From an uncultured Clostridia bacterium (GTDB lineage: Bacteria; Bacillota; Clostridia; Oscillospirales; Acutalibacteraceae): DNA of 19,159 bases. Below are positions 7,637 through 15,085 of this stretch, one piece after another. Numbering within the stretch: position 1 is the first letter of the stretch; every line of letters begins with the position of its first letter. The notes beneath the pieces were generated by a model. That model was not told where the DNA came from. It searched no databases and worked only from the letters and a program-made list of their open reading frames with translations. Location of the stretch: contig CAMVNL010000006.1 in assembly GCA_947168785.1 (NCBI GenBank), positions 1 to 19,159 of the forward strand, read 5' to 3'. The position numbers were made by a program, and so were the translations under genes.

Positions 7637-8386
7637 TTACTGAATGGTCTGCGCGAACGCGGCGGCCGTTTCGCGGTCTGCGTTCATAACGACGGAATAC
7701 ACAGTCTGGCCGTCCGAAAAATCAATGACCGTATGGCCCGCCTGTGTGAAGAGATAACAGGTGATCCGGTCCGTTTGTAAAGCAACAGCATCCTCTGCTC
7801 CCGCGTAATCCGTCACGGGCAGTGCCGCGCCGTCGGCATAAACACTGATGACCAGCGTGCCCGTCGTCTTTCCGGCGGAAAAACGTATATTGGCGCTTTG
7901 GATCAGCTCCGTTTTTTCATATTGAACGGAATCAACGGTATAGGTCCCGTCTGTCAAAGCCTTCGGCAGCAGTACAGGCGCTATTCCGTTTTCGGCAAGC
8001 GTTTTTGCCAGCGGCGTATCCGCCAAAGCGTAATCCAATTCATCCGATTCCCCGCTGTGCCCGATCCGGATCCTGTCGTTGTACAGCCGGACCAACGGAT
8101 CGAACAGGTCGATGTTCAGGAAGGACGCGGCTGCTGTCACGCTGCCGGCAAGCACCAGGAATACCGCGGCGGCTGCGACCGCCGTTTTGACGGAAAAACG
8201 TTTGATTTTCAGCGGCACCCGCGTTGTTCTGTTCATTTCGTCCAACGCGTCCAGACAATACTCGATCAGATCCGTATCGGGATCGTCCTTTGATAATTCG
8301 CCGTCCAGCAGACGTTTGATTTCCGTCTGCGTCAGGATACGGTCGTCCATTTGAAATAATCTGAGATAAGCGCGGTCAGATACCAT
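7637..8386 (-). CDS. Membrane anti-sigma factor candidate (DUF4367-like)
   Basis: Encodes 249 residues. The start at 8386 is used because AAAGGAG lies about 8 nt upstream; a GTG at 8404 would include the ribosome site. Residues 1-65 are cytoplasmic, acidic and helical ('TEIKRLLDGELSKDDPD' and 'LIEYCLDALDEMN'). One membrane helix lies at about 66-87. The outer domain of about 160 residues ends 'TVIDFSDGQTVYSVVMNADR', compatible with DUF4367-type sensors. It follows the ECF sigma gene by 45 nt and precedes the dockerin genes, so it probably controls that sigma factor and with it the dockerin operon. No HHCC zinc motif of ZAS anti-sigma factors is present, so assignment rests on context and topology. 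Confidence 0.75.
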   Translation of the reverse strand: MVSDRAYLRLFQMDDRILTQTEIKRLLDGELSKDDPDTDLIEYCLDALDEMNRTTRVPLKIKRFSVKTAVAAAAVFLVLAGSVTAAASFLNIDLFDPLVRLYNDRIRIGHSGESDELDYALADTPLAKTLAENGIAPVLLPKALTDGTYTVDSVQYEKTELIQSANIRFSAGKTTGTLVISVYADGAALPVTDYAGAEDAVALQTDRITCYLFTQAGHTVIDFSDGQTVYSVVMNADRETAAAFAQTIQ

Positions 8387-8431
8387 ACGATCCACTCCTT
8401 TCACAGAAAAAGTCTGCGTTCATCAAAAAGG

Positions 8432-8959
8432 TTACAGATAATTTTCGGACCAGTCGTCCACATATTTTTTAGCCTTTCGTTTCAGGCGGAAGATTCGCAG
8501 CTTCACATTCCCCTCGCTGATCCCCATTTTTTGAGCAATGGTCTTCAGCTTCATCCGTTTGACGAACCGCAGCCGGAACAGCGTCCGTTCGTCCTCTGTC
8601 AGGGAAGCAAGAAAGGTGGATTTGCATTGCAGCAATACGCTTTCGGGAATCTCCTCCGGCTCCTCCGGCGCGGGGAGTGATTGTACTGCTTCCTCATCCA
8701 CCGGAACCAACCGGCGCGTCTCCGTGGAAAGCCGCTGATAGACGTCTTTGATGACGTTGGACGCGACCACCGTCAGCCATTTCTTCGGCTCACGGAGCTC
8801 CGTTCCCTTTTGCACCGTGTCAAAATAGGCCAGCGCGACCTCCTGCACCGCGTCTTCGATCTCGTGAGGGTGAGAGGACAGCTTGTAGGTGCAGATTTTC
8901 CGGATATACGGTTCATTTTCCAGCCAGACCGATTCCGGTTTGTTTTGCGTTTGCGGCAA
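8432..8959 (-). CDS. ECF sigma factor, TTG start
   Basis: Encodes 175 residues. Region 2 covers about 15-80 ('HEIEDAVQEVALAYFDTV', then 'WLTVVASNVIKDVYQR'). A Pro/Glu-rich linker spans 95-107, and region 4 covers about 112-168 with the helix-turn-helix 'LKTIAQKMGISEGNVKLR'. There is no in-frame ATG near the front. TTG at 8957-8959 is the only start preserving region 2 and has a G-rich Shine-Dalgarno (GGGGGAAGGG) just upstream, so a weak TTG start is likely. It leads a unit with a membrane partner and two secreted dockerin proteins and would be expected to drive its own operon. Confidence 0.92.
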   Translation of the reverse strand: MPQTQNKPESVWLENEPYIRKICTYKLSSHPHEIEDAVQEVALAYFDTVQKGTELREPKKWLTVVASNVIKDVYQRLSTETRRLVPVDEEAVQSLPAPEEPEEIPESVLLQCKSTFLASLTEDERTLFRLRFVKRMKLKTIAQKMGISEGNVKLRIFRLKRKAKKYVDDWSENYL

Positions 8960-9000
8960 AATCCCTTCCCCCTTTCTGAAAACGCTATTTCATAGATATA

Positions 9001-9025
9001 GTCGTAAACAATCGAAAAAGTTACA
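9001..9025 (-). promoter_or_regulatory. Candidate ECF-type promoter for the dockerin operon
   Basis: On the minus strand TGTAAC (9020-9025) is followed after 15 bp by CGAC (9001-9004) and then TATA. TGTAAC/CGAC is the pattern of Bacillus sigma-X-class ECF promoters, where the spacer is usually 16-17 bp. It lies 42 nt upstream of the sigma start at 8959, directly behind the terminator of the preceding unit. This supports autoregulation, though the short spacer keeps confidence moderate. Confidence 0.5.
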
Positions 9026-9047
9026 CATTTTTTTACAAATAACTGCG

Positions 9048-9078
9048 AAAAAAGGTCGGGAGCAAAACGCTTCCGACC
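9048..9078 (-). terminator. Intrinsic terminator after the BlaR-like gene
   Basis: A 10-pair stem (9054-9063 with 9069-9078, one G-T pair, five-base loop) is followed on the minus strand by six T (9048-9053). It ends the blaI-blaR-type transcript about 95 nt after the stop at 9173. The stretch 9079-9172 shows nothing else. Confidence 0.88.
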
Positions 9079-9172
9079 CGATAGGGTTGGATGTGACAGG
9101 ATTTCCTGAACCGTACCTTGTTGATAGAGATCAGAACCGCCAATCACAGCGGAATGTTAAGGTGCCAAGATC

Positions 9173-12100
9173 TTATCCTGTTTGACAGTTGATTCTTTGT
9201 TCCCCGATAAAAAGGTACCGCACGGCGTCGGGATCGACGAAGGCGCTCAGGGCGAATTGGCGGCTGAGCGGCGGTTCACGGCCTCCCACGTATGCGCACC
9301 GGGCGGCAGGAATGCCGTGGTCCAGCGTCAGCCGCACGTCTTCGGTCCACGCGGTCAGGTCGTCGTCTCCCGACGCGTCCCGGTAGGCCTTCGTGGGACC
9401 GGTCAACGTCACCGTCAGGGACAGGGGCGAAAGCGCGGCGACGCCTGTGAGCTCCTTTCGGGACTGAGACGAGGCGGTGAAGACGATCGGTTTAGTTTTT
9501 CCTACGTGCGTAAGCATGAACAACACCCGCAGCGGCTTCTTCGGCGTAACGACAAAATCCCCTTTTTCCCACTTATCCGTGGAAAAGTCCAAGAAGGAAA
9601 GGCCCACCTCCGTGTTCGCGGCAAAAGCCGACGGCTGACGGCAGTACAGCCGGATCAGATAGACGGCGGCGGTTTTACCCTGCGAGATGATCTCGCAGTC
9701 ACCCGCGTCGCCGAAGCCCGTGTCGCAGTCATGGTTTGTCAGCAGAAAAATGGGGTACAGCTCGTCCGCCCGGCGGCCCTGCAGCGTTTTTTCGGGGAAA
9801 GAGACGGTCACCACGATCCCGCACACGTCCGGGTAGGTCAGCGCCTGTTCCACCGTCAGCGTGATCCCGTCGGAGGTGACCGTCTGCCCGATCTGCTCCA
9901 CGTCCCGTTCCGCCAGCTCCAGCAGATCCGGCGTGATGTGCAGATAATCGATCAGCGCGCGGTGCACCGGGGAGATTTCCGCCGCGGTCCCGGCCCTTTC
10001 ATAGGGGCTTGTGGTCTCATACAGGCTTTTTCCGGCCGGTTCGCTGTATTCTTCCGGCGGCGCGGCGGTGGTCCATTCCGCGTTATCGGGGGAAGCCGCC
10101 GTTTCTTCATATGCAGCGGTGGGCGTTTCGCCGCTTTCGGGGCGGTCCTGCCCCAGCGTCATCGCGGATACGTGCATGCCGTCGATTTTGCCGCCTTTCA
10201 TCCGCAGCTGGCCGGAGGCGGAATCGTCAATGCCGCAGTTCCCCTCTTCCAGATGCACGGTGAAGGTGAAATTCCCGTCGTCGGTCGTCTCGATCCGCAC
10301 GCCCCGCACAGCGACGGACAGGCCGCGTTCGGCGACGAATTGATCATAGGAATGATAACCCCGGTTCATGACCGTTTTCTGATAGAATTCGTCCGTCACG
10401 TAGTCCCGGATACCGCTGAAATAGTCCGCGATCGCCTGTTCGTCCGCCGCCTGACTGCCGGACGGCCAATTCTGATGCAGACGGGTATAGCGTTCCTTGA
10501 TATCCGGCGTGAACCACGTCCGCAGGAACGCCGTGATCACCGCGAAATCGGACGCGCCGCCGTCGGGGACCGGATTGTCGCAGCGCACGAACTGCCAGCC
10601 CTGTTCGTCCGTATAGTAAGCGTCGGTTCCTTCCGGTACGGTGAAGGAATACGCCACGGTGTGATCGCTGCGGTACGCGGTGACCTCCAGTTTGCTGATA
10701 TCCTCTATGCCGTCCAGCCCGTTGAGGAAGACGTTTTCTCCCACGTCAAAGGTCATAGCGCCGCTCTCCGGGTTTTCATGCCCGCAATAGGTGAAGTGGT
10801 TGCCGAACGCGCCGCTGACGTTGAGATACCGCACGTCCCTGACAGGGACGGTGACGTACCAGCGGGCCGCCAGCGGCTCCTTGGTAAAGCGTCCCACGCG
10901 CTTCATGCGGCAGAGGGATTGCAGCTCCGGCTCACGTCTCGGAACGTGTTTGAAAGACGCGTAGAAAAAGGCGTTGCCTCTCGGCCGGAACAACACGTGG
11001 TAATAAGCGACGCCGTTCAAACCGTTTTCCCGCGTCGCCGCGCCGGGGGATTTTTGCGGCTCGCTGTGGCGGTACTGGGCGGGCGCGTATTCGCGGGCGA
11101 TGGACCACAGGTCCGTTCCGCCCAGATATTCGCCGCCGATATCGGCCAGCCCCAGGTCCCGCACGTAGACGCCGCCCTCGCCGTCCTCCCGCGTCCGGCG
11201 GATGAGCATATGGTTCTCGTCGTCCAGGATCAGCCGGAAGGGCGTCTGCTTACCGGCCTTCCCGGGGGAGAGCACAGGGTCGAGATACACCCTGTCGGAG
11301 ACGTAGACGGAACCCCATTGGTTTTCCCACGCGGCGGGGCGGTCCGTGAGGAAGCAGAAAGCCGCGGCCCCGGCGGCTAACACCGCGGCGACGATGATCC
11401 ACACCGCCGGTTTTTTGTAGCGTAGTACGTTTTTGATCCGGGACTTTACGCCCACCTCGCCGAAGGCTAGCGGGCAGGCGGCGACGGAACGGGTCGGCGC
11501 GCCGCAGGTCAGCAGCGCCTCCGAATAGGCTTTCCGCTGCGATATGTCGCCGTTTTTTATCACTTTTTCGTCGCAGGCAAGCTCGATATCTCGGCACAGC
11601 AGGGCGTAGGCGATCCATATCAAAGGATTGAACCAGTAGACCGTCAGCAGCAGAAAGCCCAGCGGCTTCCACCAGTGGTCCTTCCGTTTCAGGTGCGCCT
11701 GCTCGTGGGCGAGGATCGGAGGATAATGTCTTTCCTCCAGCAGGGACGGCAGGTAGATTTTCGGATGAATCACCCCAAGAATAAACGGGGAGGCGATCCC
11801 GTCGCACAGATACACGCCCTTTTCCAGCGGCACGGCGGGACGCACGGTTTTGCGGAACCGCAGGAAGGAAAACAGCATATAAAGGAGCAGCGCCGCGCAG
11901 CCGGCCGCCCAGATCAGTCCGAAAAAGGAAGCGGGCGTCAGCTCCTTCGCCCTCTCCGTAACGGAGGCCGCGCTCTGCGCCAGCCCGGTAAAGGAACGCT
12001 CCAGAACCGGATTGACCGCGTTGTCCACCGCCTCAAGGCCGCTGTTGATCACCGGTACGCTGACGCTGTCGGCGGCGGTGCGCACCTGATAGACAGTATC

Positions 12101-12331
12101 CGTATTTGGCGCCAGGCTGAAGGGATTGGGCAGGGAAAACGGGAGCAGCAGCCGCAGGGCCGGCAGCGCCCACAGCAGGCAGCGCAGCCACTTCGGCATC
12201 CGTGGAAACAACCGGCGGATCAGCGCCGCCGCAAGGATCAGCACGCCCGCGGCGATGCTTAAGTTGAAGAGCCGGAGAAAGGATTCTCCCAACCCGTCCA
12301 GCAGCAAATATGCCATATCGCGAAGATTCAT
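9173..12331 (-). CDS. Giant BlaR1/MecR1-family M56 membrane metallopeptidase with non-standard sensor
   Basis: Encodes 1052 residues, against roughly 600 for classical BlaR1. Membrane helices lie at about 23-41, 49-66, 135-155, 222-243 and 308-326. The zinc site is intact: H209-E-Q-A-H213 in the cytoplasmic loop, with Glu250 in 'DIELACDE' the likely third ligand. Family role: on sensing a signal outside, the protease inactivates a BlaI-type repressor. Here about 720 residues lie outside the membrane. The first section (about 330-590) is strand-rich and unrecognised, 594-720 is an alpha/beta module, 735-785 is a Thr/Glu/Pro-rich linker, and 795-1050 opens 'IGQTVTSDGITLTVEQAL' like DUF4179/DUF5643 sensor modules. 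The SxxK...KTG set of a penicillin-binding sensor was not found, so beta-lactam sensing is not supported. GGGAGG precedes the ATG. It lies 53 nt after the repressor gene. Confidence 0.88.
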   Translation of the reverse strand: MNLRDMAYLLLDGLGESFLRLFNLSIAAGVLILAAALIRRLFPRMPKWLRCLLWALPALRLLLPFSLPNPFSLAPNTDTVYQVRTAADSVSVPVINSGLEAVDNAVNPVLERSFTGLAQSAASVTERAKELTPASFFGLIWAAGCAALLLYMLFSFLRFRKTVRPAVPLEKGVYLCDGIASPFILGVIHPKIYLPSLLEERHYPPILAHEQAHLKRKDHWWKPLGFLLLTVYWFNPLIWIAYALLCRDIELACDEKVIKNGDISQRKAYSEALLTCGAPTRSVAACPLAFGEVGVKSRIKNVLRYKKPAVWIIVAAVLAAGAAAFCFLTDRPAAWENQWGSVYVSDRVYLDPVLSPGKAGKQTPFRLILDDENHMLIRRTREDGEGGVYVRDLGLADIGGEYLGGTDLWSIAREYAPAQYRHSEPQKSPGAATRENGLNGVAYYHVLFRPRGNAFFYASFKHVPRREPELQSLCRMKRVGRFTKEPLAARWYVTVPVRDVRYLNVSGAFGNHFTYCGHENPESGAMTFDVGENVFLNGLDGIEDISKLEVTAYRSDHTVAYSFTVPEGTDAYYTDEQGWQFVRCDNPVPDGGASDFAVITAFLRTWFTPDIKERYTRLHQNWPSGSQAADEQAIADYFSGIRDYVTDEFYQKTVMNRGYHSYDQFVAERGLSVAVRGVRIETTDDGNFTFTVHLEEGNCGIDDSASGQLRMKGGKIDGMHVSAMTLGQDRPESGETPTAAYEETAASPDNAEWTTAAPPEEYSEPAGKSLYETTSPYERAGTAAEISPVHRALIDYLHITPDLLELAERDVEQIGQTVTSDGITLTVEQALTYPDVCGIVVTVSFPEKTLQGRRADELYPIFLLTNHDCDTGFGDAGDCEIISQGKTAAVYLIRLYCRQPSAFAANTEVGLSFLDFSTDKWEKGDFVVTPKKPLRVLFMLTHVGKTKPIVFTASSQSRKELTGVAALSPLSLTVTLTGPTKAYRDASGDDDLTAWTEDVRLTLDHGIPAARCAYVGGREPPLSRQFALSAFVDPDAVRYLFIGEQRINCQTG

Positions 12332-12384
12332 ACAGAAACCTCCCGTAAAAATCTGAAACGTCCGTTATGAAAGATCTCTCTTGC

Positions 12385-12741
12385 TTACTCCGCTGCGTCG
12401 ATCATTCTCCTGATCTCGTCACGCTCCTGTTCCGTCAGGGGCTTTCCTTTTGTAAAGGCGGCGAGGAAGGCGGGCAGCGAACCCTGAAACGTCTCCTCAA
12501 CGTATTGTTTGCTGTGCCGCGCATAGTATTCTTCCCGGCTTATGCATGAGGTCACAACGCCGCTGTTGTTTTGAAAGATACCCTTATCACACAATCGTTT
12601 TAATACTGTATAAGTAGTAGTACGTTTCCATTGGAAGGCGGCTTCCGCTTTTTTGGCAAGCGCCGCGCCGCTGACCGGCTCGCTGCTCCAGATGACGTCG
12701 GCAAATTTTGCCTCGATCACACCCATCTGTAATTCCGACAT
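12385..12741 (-). CDS. BlaI/MecI/CopY-family winged-helix repressor
   Basis: Encodes 118 residues. The N-terminal winged helix (about 1-65) shows the family pattern 'GVIEAKFADVIWSSEPVSG' and 'WKRTTTYTVLKRLCDKGIF'. The C-terminal helices (about 75-118) match the dimerisation and cleavage half. The start at 12741 follows GGAGGG by about 7 nt; the ATG at 12756 overlaps that ribosome site and is unlikely. It should bind the two palindromes in its own promoter and be inactivated by the M56 protein encoded just downstream. That the targets go beyond its own operon is possible but not visible here. Confidence 0.92.
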   Translation of the reverse strand: MSELQMGVIEAKFADVIWSSEPVSGAALAKKAEAAFQWKRTTTYTVLKRLCDKGIFQNNSGVVTSCISREEYYARHSKQYVEETFQGSLPAFLAAFTKGKPLTEQERDEIRRMIDAAE

Positions 12742-12759
12742 GTTATGACCCTCCATTGT

Positions 12760-12810
12760 CTACATTGTGTAGTATGAGTATAGTCTACATCATGTAGAAT
12801 CATTTGTCAA
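12760..12810 (-). promoter_or_regulatory. Sigma-A promoter with two BlaI-type operators
   Basis: On the minus strand the -35 is TTGACA (12805-12810) and the -10 is TAGACT (12782-12787) with a 17-bp spacer. Two 13-bp palindromes, CTACA-N3-TGTAG, lie at 12785-12797 (spacer into the -10) and 12760-12772 (around the transcript start), 25 bp centre to centre. BlaI/MecI/CopY repressors recognise TACA...TGTA dyads. The positions fit direct autorepression of the repressor-peptidase operon. Confidence 0.85.
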
Positions 12811-12819
12811 GGTCTGTTT

Positions 12820-12852
12820 AAAAAAGGATCGGAAGCTGAAAGCCGCCGATCC
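12820..12852 (-). terminator. Intrinsic terminator after the 488-residue membrane protein gene
   Basis: Stem GGATCGG (12826-12832) with CCGATCC (12846-12852), further pairing inside the loop, and six T on the minus strand (12820-12825). It ends the sigma/membrane-protein unit that starts at 14889, 17 nt past the stop, and separates it from the repressor promoter. Confidence 0.88.
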
Positions 12853-12868
12853 GAGAATTGGTTTACGG

Positions 12869-14335
12869 TTACAAGATGACCTGCACCGTTCCGTTACAAG
12901 ACCAGTATTCTGCGATGATTGCATGACGTGCGTCGCCTGCGTCCCGGTAAAAACGTACGTCGGAATCGTACATTTCCTCCGTATACCAATTATAGCGGTT
13001 GTATGCGTACCCGCCAAGCAAATACAATTCCGCGGCATACCCGGCAGGGGCATGTCCCGCATTTTCGCGGTACAGACGGTTGACAAGCGCATTGAAGTCC
13101 GCTTCCACATCGATCACGATACCGCCGGGTTTCACAACGACAAGTCTTGCCGCCGTTCCGTCCGCCGGATAGAGCAGAAAGCTGTCGCTCCCGACGTAAT
13201 ACCATTTGTCGCCGTTTTCAAAAGCGTGCGATTCCGCGTCTTTCGGCAGCTCGCTCTGTGCGGGCGCCTCGTTGGTTGCAAACGCGTAATCATAAAGGAA
13301 GGAAGCGGGGATCACGCCGTCGGCGGGGCGCGCCTCCGACAATGCAAACCATTCCCGGGCATGCTCCACCACGCCGAACTGCAACGGAGAAGAACCGCGC
13401 CACTCGTTATCGCCAATATAGGGCGTCAGATCCACGCCGGAGGCAATAAACGTATCGTCCAAAGCATTTTGTTCATCATACCAGCTGTAATCAGGCTCGG
13501 TAATAAAACTGTGCTCTGATGCGTAGCGGTCCGCTTTTGCACGGTCCGCTTTATTTGTATCCAAAGGCAGCGGAAGAATGGCTCTCATCCCAACGGTGCG
13601 GTCAAGATAATAGAATTTTCCCTGTTCGTCCATACGCAGCACAGACCAGTCCGGCGTGTTGACGCTGACGGCGAGATACAGCTCGCGGTCGGCAAACAAG
13701 GCGGCGTCCGTTACGTCCGCCAGATGATACACAACGCCGTCGATGAACCAGTTGCAGCCGTAACCGGACATACACAGCGGCGCGTAGCCTTCCACCATCC
13801 ATATGCTGACCGGCTCGCCTTTTTTGCCTGTCTGCCATTCCTCATACAGCGCGGCGTCGTCGGGCTTGATCGTCACCACCGCGTACGTCTTTTCGTTCTT
13901 TACCTCTTCGCCTGTAAACAGATTTCTGTTTAGTACGTCGCCCTTCACAATTGCTTCCAGCGTGATCCGGCAGTTGTCCGAGGTTGCCGTCACGGGGACA
14001 AATATACCATCCTGCTCGATCACGACGGGATCGACAGCCTGCAGCGTAAAGCCTTCGATATGCTCCGGAATCGTTGCGGGTAATATAAAGTGCGCCACCG
14101 CCCCTGCGACAAGAACGAACGCAGTCAGTAAAGCCGCCGCCAGCAAAACAGTTTTTCCGGCGCGGCCTTTCGGTAACCTCCGCACGGATTCTGTGTTCTT
14201 TTTCGTCAGATGATACAACCGTTTTTTTTCACTGCGCGTCGCCGGAGCGTCTGCGTTCACGCCCGCATTGACAAGCGTTTGAAGCTCCGTTTCATCCAGC
14301 GACTCAAACAGCGACTCAAATGTGTTATCCGTCAT
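12869..14335 (-). CDS. Large membrane anti-sigma factor candidate with about 400-residue outer domain
   Basis: Encodes 488 residues. Residues 1-60 are cytoplasmic: 'FESLFESLDETELQTLVNAGV' then a basic stretch 'EKKRLYHLTKKNTE' before the membrane. One transmembrane helix lies at about 61-84. The outer domain is large: about 90-220 is strand-rich and resembles DUF4179-type Ig-like sensors, and the rest (rich in Tyr, Trp and Asp) is not recognised. Its ATG overlaps the sigma stop codon by 4 nt (ATGA), a strong sign of translational coupling and of an anti-sigma/sigma pair. AAAGGAG lies upstream inside the sigma gene. The ligand is unknown. A terminator follows 17 nt after the stop. Confidence 0.78.
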   Translation of the reverse strand: MTDNTFESLFESLDETELQTLVNAGVNADAPATRSEKKRLYHLTKKNTESVRRLPKGRAGKTVLLAAALLTAFVLVAGAVAHFILPATIPEHIEGFTLQAVDPVVIEQDGIFVPVTATSDNCRITLEAIVKGDVLNRNLFTGEEVKNEKTYAVVTIKPDDAALYEEWQTGKKGEPVSIWMVEGYAPLCMSGYGCNWFIDGVVYHLADVTDAALFADRELYLAVSVNTPDWSVLRMDEQGKFYYLDRTVGMRAILPLPLDTNKADRAKADRYASEHSFITEPDYSWYDEQNALDDTFIASGVDLTPYIGDNEWRGSSPLQFGVVEHAREWFALSEARPADGVIPASFLYDYAFATNEAPAQSELPKDAESHAFENGDKWYYVGSDSFLLYPADGTAARLVVVKPGGIVIDVEADFNALVNRLYRENAGHAPAGYAAELYLLGGYAYNRYNWYTEEMYDSDVRFYRDAGDARHAIIAEYWSCNGTVQVIL

Positions 14336-14889
14336 TGGAATATATCTCCTTTCATTTGTTCGCGCAGCGTTTGCAGCGCCTTCAAACAGCGCTTGTTCAC
14401 TGCGTTTTCGCTGAGATGAACGATCTTGCCGATCTCAGCGTAGCTTTCGCCGTAATAATAGCGGCGAAACAGGATCGTCGTTTCCGGCTCGCCCAGCGTC
14501 ATAAGGAGCGACAGCATCCTGCGGCGCTCCTCTTTTTGGAGGACAAGCGCTTCGGGGTTGTCCGGCGCGGGTTCGTCCGGACGGGGCTCCTCGGCGGGAA
14601 ATTCCTGCCTGTGCGCGATCCTGCGATAGGCGTCCACAGCGCGGCGGCGGGCCAGCGTCAGCACAAAAGCGGTCAGCGCTCCTTTTGCTTCGTCGACTCG
14701 CTCTGCTTTTTCAGCGATCTCAAGGAAGATATCGTTTACGGTTTCTTCCATATCCGCTTCACAGGCTGCGCCTGCGAGCTTGTGCCGAACGATTTTCCAC
14801 ACCGGTCCGGCATATGCGTCGATCAAAAGACGCAGACCCCTGTCCGGATCTTCTCGCCAAACGCGCAGGATATCATTTCCCTGTTCCAA
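14332..14889 (-). CDS. ECF sigma factor, TTG start
   Basis: Encodes 185 residues. Region 2 spans about 20-92 ('CEADMEETVNDIFLEIAE', then 'FVLTLARRRAVDAYRR'). An acidic Pro-rich linker spans 95-112. Region 4 spans about 120-178 with 'ESYAEIGKIVHLSENAVNKR' as helix-turn-helix. TTG at 14887-14889 is the start: AGGAGG ends 7 nt upstream and no in-frame ATG exists that keeps region 2. The ribosome site can fold into a hairpin (see 14889-14902), so translation may be limited. It is co-expressed with the 488-residue membrane protein (4-nt overlap) from a sigma-A promoter at 14987-15015, so unlike typical ECF genes its main visible promoter is of the housekeeping type. Confidence 0.92.
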   Translation of the reverse strand: MEQGNDILRVWREDPDRGLRLLIDAYAGPVWKIVRHKLAGAACEADMEETVNDIFLEIAEKAERVDEAKGALTAFVLTLARRRAVDAYRRIAHRQEFPAEEPRPDEPAPDNPEALVLQKEERRRMLSLLMTLGEPETTILFRRYYYGESYAEIGKIVHLSENAVNKRCLKALQTLREQMKGDIFQ

Positions 14890-14902
14890 GGAGGCTCCTC
14901 CT
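14889..14902 (-). promoter_or_regulatory. Hairpin covering the ribosome binding site of the TTG-start sigma gene
   Basis: In the mRNA, AGGAG pairs with CTCCT (plus-strand 14898-14902 with 14889-14893) around a 4-nt loop. The Shine-Dalgarno AGGAGG (14897-14902) is enclosed and the first base of the TTG start lies in the stem. The stem is short, so this is a possible translational brake rather than a proven element. Confidence 0.45.
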
Positions 14903-14986
14903 CTCCGTTACATATCGGATATCGCGATCTCCATATAACAATTCGATCGGATCGATTGAAATCTGCCGGAAGTTTTGCTTTTTTTG

Positions 14987-15015
14987 ATAATATCTATACG
15001 ATGCAGATATGTCAA
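14987..15015 (-). promoter_or_regulatory. Sigma-A promoter for the sigma/488-residue membrane protein unit
   Basis: On the minus strand, TTGACA (15010-15015, perfect -35) is followed after 17 bp by TATTAT (14987-14992, five of six). Transcription would start near 14980, leaving a leader of about 90 nt before the TTG at 14889. It begins right behind the serpin terminator. Confidence 0.85.
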
Positions 15016-15030
15016 CCGAAAATAAGTAAA

Positions 15031-15063
15031 CATAAAATAAGCGAGCCAGAATCGAGCCCGCTT
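15031..15063 (-). terminator. Intrinsic terminator after the serpin gene
   Basis: A nine-pair stem (15055-15063 with 15039-15047, two G-T pairs) with a 7-nt loop lies 22 nt after the serpin stop. On the minus strand it is followed by ATTTTATGTTT, a broken T tract. It separates the serpin unit from the promoter at 14987-15015. Confidence 0.65.
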
Positions 15064-15085
15064 GATGGAGATATGGTATCAAGGT

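Noticed and set aside
9182..11380. A 732-codon open frame on the plus strand opposite the BlaR-like gene
   Set aside because: It lies wholly antisense to the well-supported M56 gene, its translation is rich in Arg, Gly, Gln and His with no recognisable motif, and no ribosome site or promoter stands out. It is a by-product of GC-rich codon use on the other strand.
9173..12741. Reading the BlaI/BlaR pair as a beta-lactam resistance regulator
   Set aside because: No beta-lactamase or penicillin-binding protein gene is adjacent and the sensor lacks penicillin-binding motifs.
12777..12782. TATACT as the -10 of the repressor promoter
   Set aside because: It would be 22 bp from TTGACA; TAGACT at 12782-12787 gives the proper 17-bp spacer and places the operators sensibly.
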